Assembly (NCBI GenBank): GCA_963995505.1
Contig: OZ023187.1
Coordinates: 9,449,176-9,513,175, forward strand
DNA: 64,000 nucleotides
Reading direction: 5' to 3'
Origin: Hypericum androsaemum
Taxonomy: Eukaryota; Streptophyta; Magnoliopsida; Malpighiales; Hypericaceae
In this document: positions 60,501 through 64,000 of the stretch, piece after piece
Layout of the letters: each line of letters opens with the position of its first letter
Position numbering within the stretch: the stretch's first letter is position 1
Translations under genes and position numbers: made by a program
The notes under the pieces: generated by a model
Seen by the model: the letters and a program-made list of their open reading frames with translations, nothing else
Database searches by the model: none
What the model was told of the DNA's origin: nothing

Positions 60501-60603
60501 TCAAAGAGATATGAGAGAAGAGAGAGATTGGAATGCTTACTTGTTGGAGGAGAGTCCAGTTAGGGTTTAGTGGAATCGGATTTCTCTTCTTCTCGCTTCT
60601 CAT
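57547..60603 (-). CDS. REXO4: REXO4-like DEDDh 3'-5' exonuclease, 9 exons
   Basis: Nuclear/nucleolar RNA exonuclease of the Rex4 family, inferred to trim pre-rRNA. Exons on the minus strand are 60603-60541, 60441-60369, 59867-59786, 59424-59343, 58496-58388, 58319-58231, 58155-58091, 58016-57938 and 57714-57547. They total 810 nt, 269 aa, all GT-AG. Exo I is AMDCEMVGVG (Asp81, Glu83). The substrate-facing block is NQWGNVLYDEFVRPMERVVD then FRTRISGIRP. Exo II is ILVGHALHNDLK (Asp164). Exo III is EHCPIEDARAAM (His212, Asp217). The catalytic set is complete. The C-terminus is Lys-rich (NQKRKQHKKKKKVK), a likely nuclear/nucleolar signal. The start at 60603 gives MRSEKKRNPIPLNPNW. An in-frame ATG at 60690 would add 29 basic residues and cannot be excluded. 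A short retroposon sits in intron 2. Confidence 0.92.
60131..60265 (-). mobile_element. short non-LTR retroposon (LINE 3' end or SINE) in REXO4 intron 2
   Basis: On the minus strand the insert ends TGCCTTGGAATAAAATATAC then CGTTTC and a short A-run. It is flanked by near-identical 13-bp duplications TAGAATCTCGAGT (60118-60130) and TAGAATCTCAAGT (60266-60278). A poly-A end plus long target duplication is the mark of target-primed reverse transcription. The family is not identified. Confidence 0.75.
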
Positions 60604-62159
60604 CTCCTTCTTCTTCTTCTTCTGCGGCTTTTCGGCGGAGACAAAGAATACCTTCCGTTTTTTGACGCAGCTGAACTTTCTATTCCTCACTTTTTCTTCA
60701 AATTTTTTTTAGAGAGACGTGCTTTTTAGTACTCTCTGATATTACATTTTACACATTCAATCCCTATAGTTTAAAATTTCAAATATAGACCCTATGATTT
60801 TTTAAATTTTATCACTTTCCGCTGCCAGACATATGTAGTCCATGTCATATGATAAAATTTCACAAATCATAGACACGTTTGAAATCGGAAAGTGCAATTT
60901 TCCCAATTTTTTAATCCAAAAAGACATTGAACTTCCCGTCGAACAAATAAAAAACGAGAGATTTTTACTGTATTACCATTAGTTTCACTTTGCATGTGAC
61001 TCTCGTTCGTGTTAAATTTTCCTACATCTCACTATCTAGTAATTTTTTTGTTAACAAACAAGTCCATAATTTTGTCAATTAGTTGTCTGTCTGATATATT
61101 GACATGGATGATGTATGTAATGTGCCAATTAACTAAGTGTTAGAGTACAATTTTAAAATAATTCCCCACTATAATTATTTTTTTATGTCATTCAAGTCTC
61201 CAATAAATATGTTAATAATAATTACAATTATATAGAAAATTTTAATATTTTTTGAATTTCTAAATAACTTATTAACATCTATCTATATTATGATTGTGAT
61301 AACTTCTCTAAATTGATAATTTTTTACGGTCACAACAATATTATTTTAGAGAGATTTTACGGTACGAGATTGTGATTGGGGCCAGATAGGGAAGGTGGAG
61401 ATGTGGGACTTTTAAAAATGGTGAAGGACGGAGGTTCAACATGGTGTTCTTAGGTAAGGTTTGGGGCTGCAAGGAAGAGAGACGAGAGGAGAGAAAAAAA
61501 GAGAGATTCTTTTACATTTCTAGTTTTTCAATTTTTATATTTGATTTGTTTTAAAAATTGTTATATCATATTTATTAATTTTAAATTATTCAATACTAAG
61601 AATAGTACAAAAATTGTTATGCCACATAGTTGGTGACTTATCACTTGGCACCAAAAAGTTAATCTTAAAGTTTTAATTAATCAATCTTGAATAGTACATG
61701 ATGTTATTTGAACTATTTTTATGTACATAGTTCTAAAAATACTTATAAATTAGAATAGATTTTCCTAAATTTATCAATAACGTCTATACCAATATCTCCT
61801 AAAGAATCTTTTCATGGTAACATGACCGATAAGATCCGCAAAGAACTATGTCAATACAAAAAAAACAACCCAAATGTTAGTCAGAAAAGTCTTCAACATT
61901 AGCTCGAGGATAAACATAATTTTAAGGTCACCCAATATACCATTTTCAACACTCTTCGTCGCAGTGCAAAATTACTCAATGTTGGCCACTTAAATGAAAG
62001 TTCAAAATGCCAAAAGTCAGTCACCTTTATGGAAACAACCCTGATAGAGTGGTATACCACTTAACAAACTAAGGTAAACATTACAAGGATATTTTAAGAC
62101 AATTTAAAAGAGGAATGATGATGTAAAAGTTATCAAACAAGCAAATCTAGCACAAACTA
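60604..62159. other. upstream of the REXO4-like gene; AT-rich
   Basis: A GAA/CTT run near 60607-60628 lies in the likely leader. 61290-61380 has CTAAATTGATAATTTTTTAC and TAGAGAGATTTTACGG, like the end of the AT-rich repeat at 62160-62410. No gene. Confidence 0.45.
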
Positions 62160-62410
62160 GCAGCTTAAAATATTTTTTGAATTCGAAAACTACGTAAAAA
62201 TATATGTATTTATTCAACAAATCACTTTATGCGAAAATTTGGACCAAAATTTTGCACTAACATTTTCTAGAAAAAGTATTAGTTATTACGATAAAAGGTT
62301 ATTAAATTTTAACACTGGACTCGACTTGGGAACGAATTTTTTTTATCAATTTAGAGAGGTTATCATTTTAGAGAAGATTACTTTACAGAGATTTTACAGT
62401 ATACTCGCAT
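62160..62410 (-). repeat. dispersed AT-rich repeat, inverted copy
   Basis: Reverse-complement relative of 8335-8650, 22060-22330 and 23080-23289, ending ATCAATTTAGAGAGGTTATC and AGAGATTTTACAGTATAC. Confidence 0.5.
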
Positions 62411-64000
62411 GAACCATGATCTAAAGAATTTTCTGTTCTTGTAATCGTTCTCATGTATTTTAATAAAAAGAAGAAAAATAATAAGGTTGGAAATATGTTA
62501 TAAGAGTTCAATGATGTTACCTTCTTATAATCCCTATGTTGGCCCTAAAAGAATTAGGATTTCATTTGATTTATAAATGAACCCCGATACAGTTTTATGT
62601 AACAGGATGGAAGTTGAAGATGGTATTTTAAGTAGCCACAATGGTGACCAAACGCCAACGTTACACTACAAGATAAAAAGAAAATTTATAAAAAAATGCA
62701 AAAAAGGAAGGAAAAAGGGGCTGGGCTCGCGCTTGTCGGCCGACAGCCCCTGATTTTTTTTCCAATCTAATTTAGTAAAATATGACACAATTTTATTTGG
62801 TAAGAATATAAAAATTCATTTTTTTTATTCTCTATAAATCTAGCCTAATTTTTTCAACTTGTATTTTTTAATTTCTAATAACAAACAGAGCTCAATTTTT
62901 TCAAGTTTAGATTATGCGACGTTATTAGTTTATGCCGACTTATGTGGCCGGCTACGTAGTTGGTAAAATATGTCACTTGTCATAAAAAAATTAGTCTTAG
63001 TGTTTTAATTAACCCATTTTGAAGAGTACATGTATTATCCGGAGTTAAATGACCTTTATTGTATTAATATACAAAGTTTAATACTTGTTAAAAAAGTTTT
63101 GCCACCTTCTAAACACAAATTTAGATTAATTTGTCTAGTGATTCTAATAAAATTCCCCGTGTAACTAAAATTAACTACTAACTACTCTCCAAAATGAATC
63201 TTACAAAAGGAAACCTACTCTCCAAAATGACTCATAACCAAAATCTGAAACTTGCAACATGTTGTTATACATCTTTCTCTTTACCTTGGCAAAGAAAATA
63301 GACAAAAGTAAATGGGTTCTGAAAAAACATGATTTCTCCCTCCTTCCTATCAGTAGATGGTGAGGAAATAGTAGATCACGAGCTAGCTAGCATACAATAG
63401 CCTGGGCACCAATTGACACATCTGACAAAAATACATTCTGAACGAGTCTCTCAACGTTATTTCCATGTGGGAGAAAACCGGCGAGAAAAAAACTCTTGTG
63501 CAGATGACACCCACAACTAGATGGGACTGATATAATTAGCAAATCTACCTGCATCAAGGTAAACGAGCAGTGCATTAACCCTTCGACTTGATGTGAAGTA
63601 CACAGCAATTTATGCACGTTGCGGTATACGAGGAACAGAGTTATGTGTAATAGAAGAAGATGACTTAGTGATGAGACAGCAAGCTATGGCGCTGTCGTAA
63701 AATCCAATAATGATAAAAGAAAGACGGATGAAGCTTCTGAATCAGCCTCGCAGCATTACAGTCAGGCAAGTAAAAGAGTATATTGTAGACCTTGTTAAAA
63801 ACAATATGAGAACCGAATGCAATAAAGTGGAATTGAATACGAGTATACAATCAACAGGTCAGCAACCGAGCTTATGCAACAACAAAGAAGGACCTCATTC
63901 ATAAAAACAAGAGAGATTCTGTCTTCAACTCCCTTTCCATCCATCATAATAGATGTATACCCGAACGAACTGGCACTGCACTACCTAGTTTTCGACAGAA
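62411..64000. other. intergenic; possible gene edge after 63370
   Basis: 62411-63360 is AT-rich with nothing recognised. From 63370 the base composition becomes more gene-like, and open frames lie on the minus strand (63387-63617, 63665-63850) and plus strand (63710-63904). None shows a domain I know. It could be the 3' end of a minus-strand gene extending beyond the window. Confidence 0.3.

Noticed and set aside
60604..60690. N-terminal extension of the REXO4-like protein from an upstream ATG
   Set aside because: Open but Lys-rich low complexity; the downstream ATG gives the family-like PLNPNW start. Kept as an alternative only.
63387..63904. Possible gene at the right edge
   Set aside because: No domain, splice pattern or family could be recognised on either strand, so no CDS is called.

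Overview
This is a plant nuclear window, most likely from a dicot. The support is short GT-AG introns in every gene, plant-type gene families (homogentisate dioxygenase, APC6, RABA1, REM-type B3, a plastid DUF3082 protein), dense LTR retrotransposons and MITEs, and a small plastid DNA insert. The species cannot be fixed from the sequence. There is no operon-like organisation, CRISPR array or bacterial feature.

Six genes look intact, and their exon sets close in frame when spliced by hand. They are homogentisate 1,2-dioxygenase (508-3815, minus, 8 exons, 459 aa), anaphase-promoting complex subunit 6 (9631-17376, minus, 16 exons, 536 aa), a RING-H2 E3 ligase (28519-30802, plus, 5 coding exons, 542 aa, long 5'UTR intron), a RABA1-type small GTPase (31753-32851, minus, 2 exons, 218 aa), a plastid-targeted DUF3082 membrane protein (41039-42427, plus, 4 exons, 263 aa) and an REXO4-like DEDDh exonuclease (57547-60603, minus, 9 exons, 269 aa). 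They act in unrelated processes: tyrosine breakdown, cell-cycle proteolysis, ubiquitination, vesicle traffic, a plastid membrane function and RNA processing. A REM-type B3 gene (about 55490-56847) appears frame-broken. A transposon-type gene (37794-39021, minus) is partial.

The rest is mostly mobile DNA. 3.9-7.6 kb holds a repeat pair, one copy of which carries a complete 1-kb TRIM-like element (4526-5543, target duplication CATTC). 17.7-25.9 kb holds two hAT-like MITEs, a tandem duplication split by LTR-derived sequence, and an inverted LTR-like block with a 33-bp tandem array. 33-40.4 kb holds a truncated Gypsy-type LTR, the transposon-type gene, a minisatellite and a third MITE. 43-54.7 kb is a nested stack: a full-length Copia element (43834-50236, duplication GTATT) with four in-frame stops, then a relative of the TRIM split by about 2.9 kb of DNA that includes a 2.5-kb solo LTR (50853-53357, duplication CCAAT) and a plastid trnI-GAU fragment.

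I found no convincing new enzymatic or defence system. The most interesting material is structural: insertions dated by target duplications and paralogous empty sites, a MITE family recovered from its 8-bp duplications, and a family with conserved ends but unrelated GC-rich cores that may have captured gene pieces. All similarity statements come from reading the sequence by eye; no searches were run.
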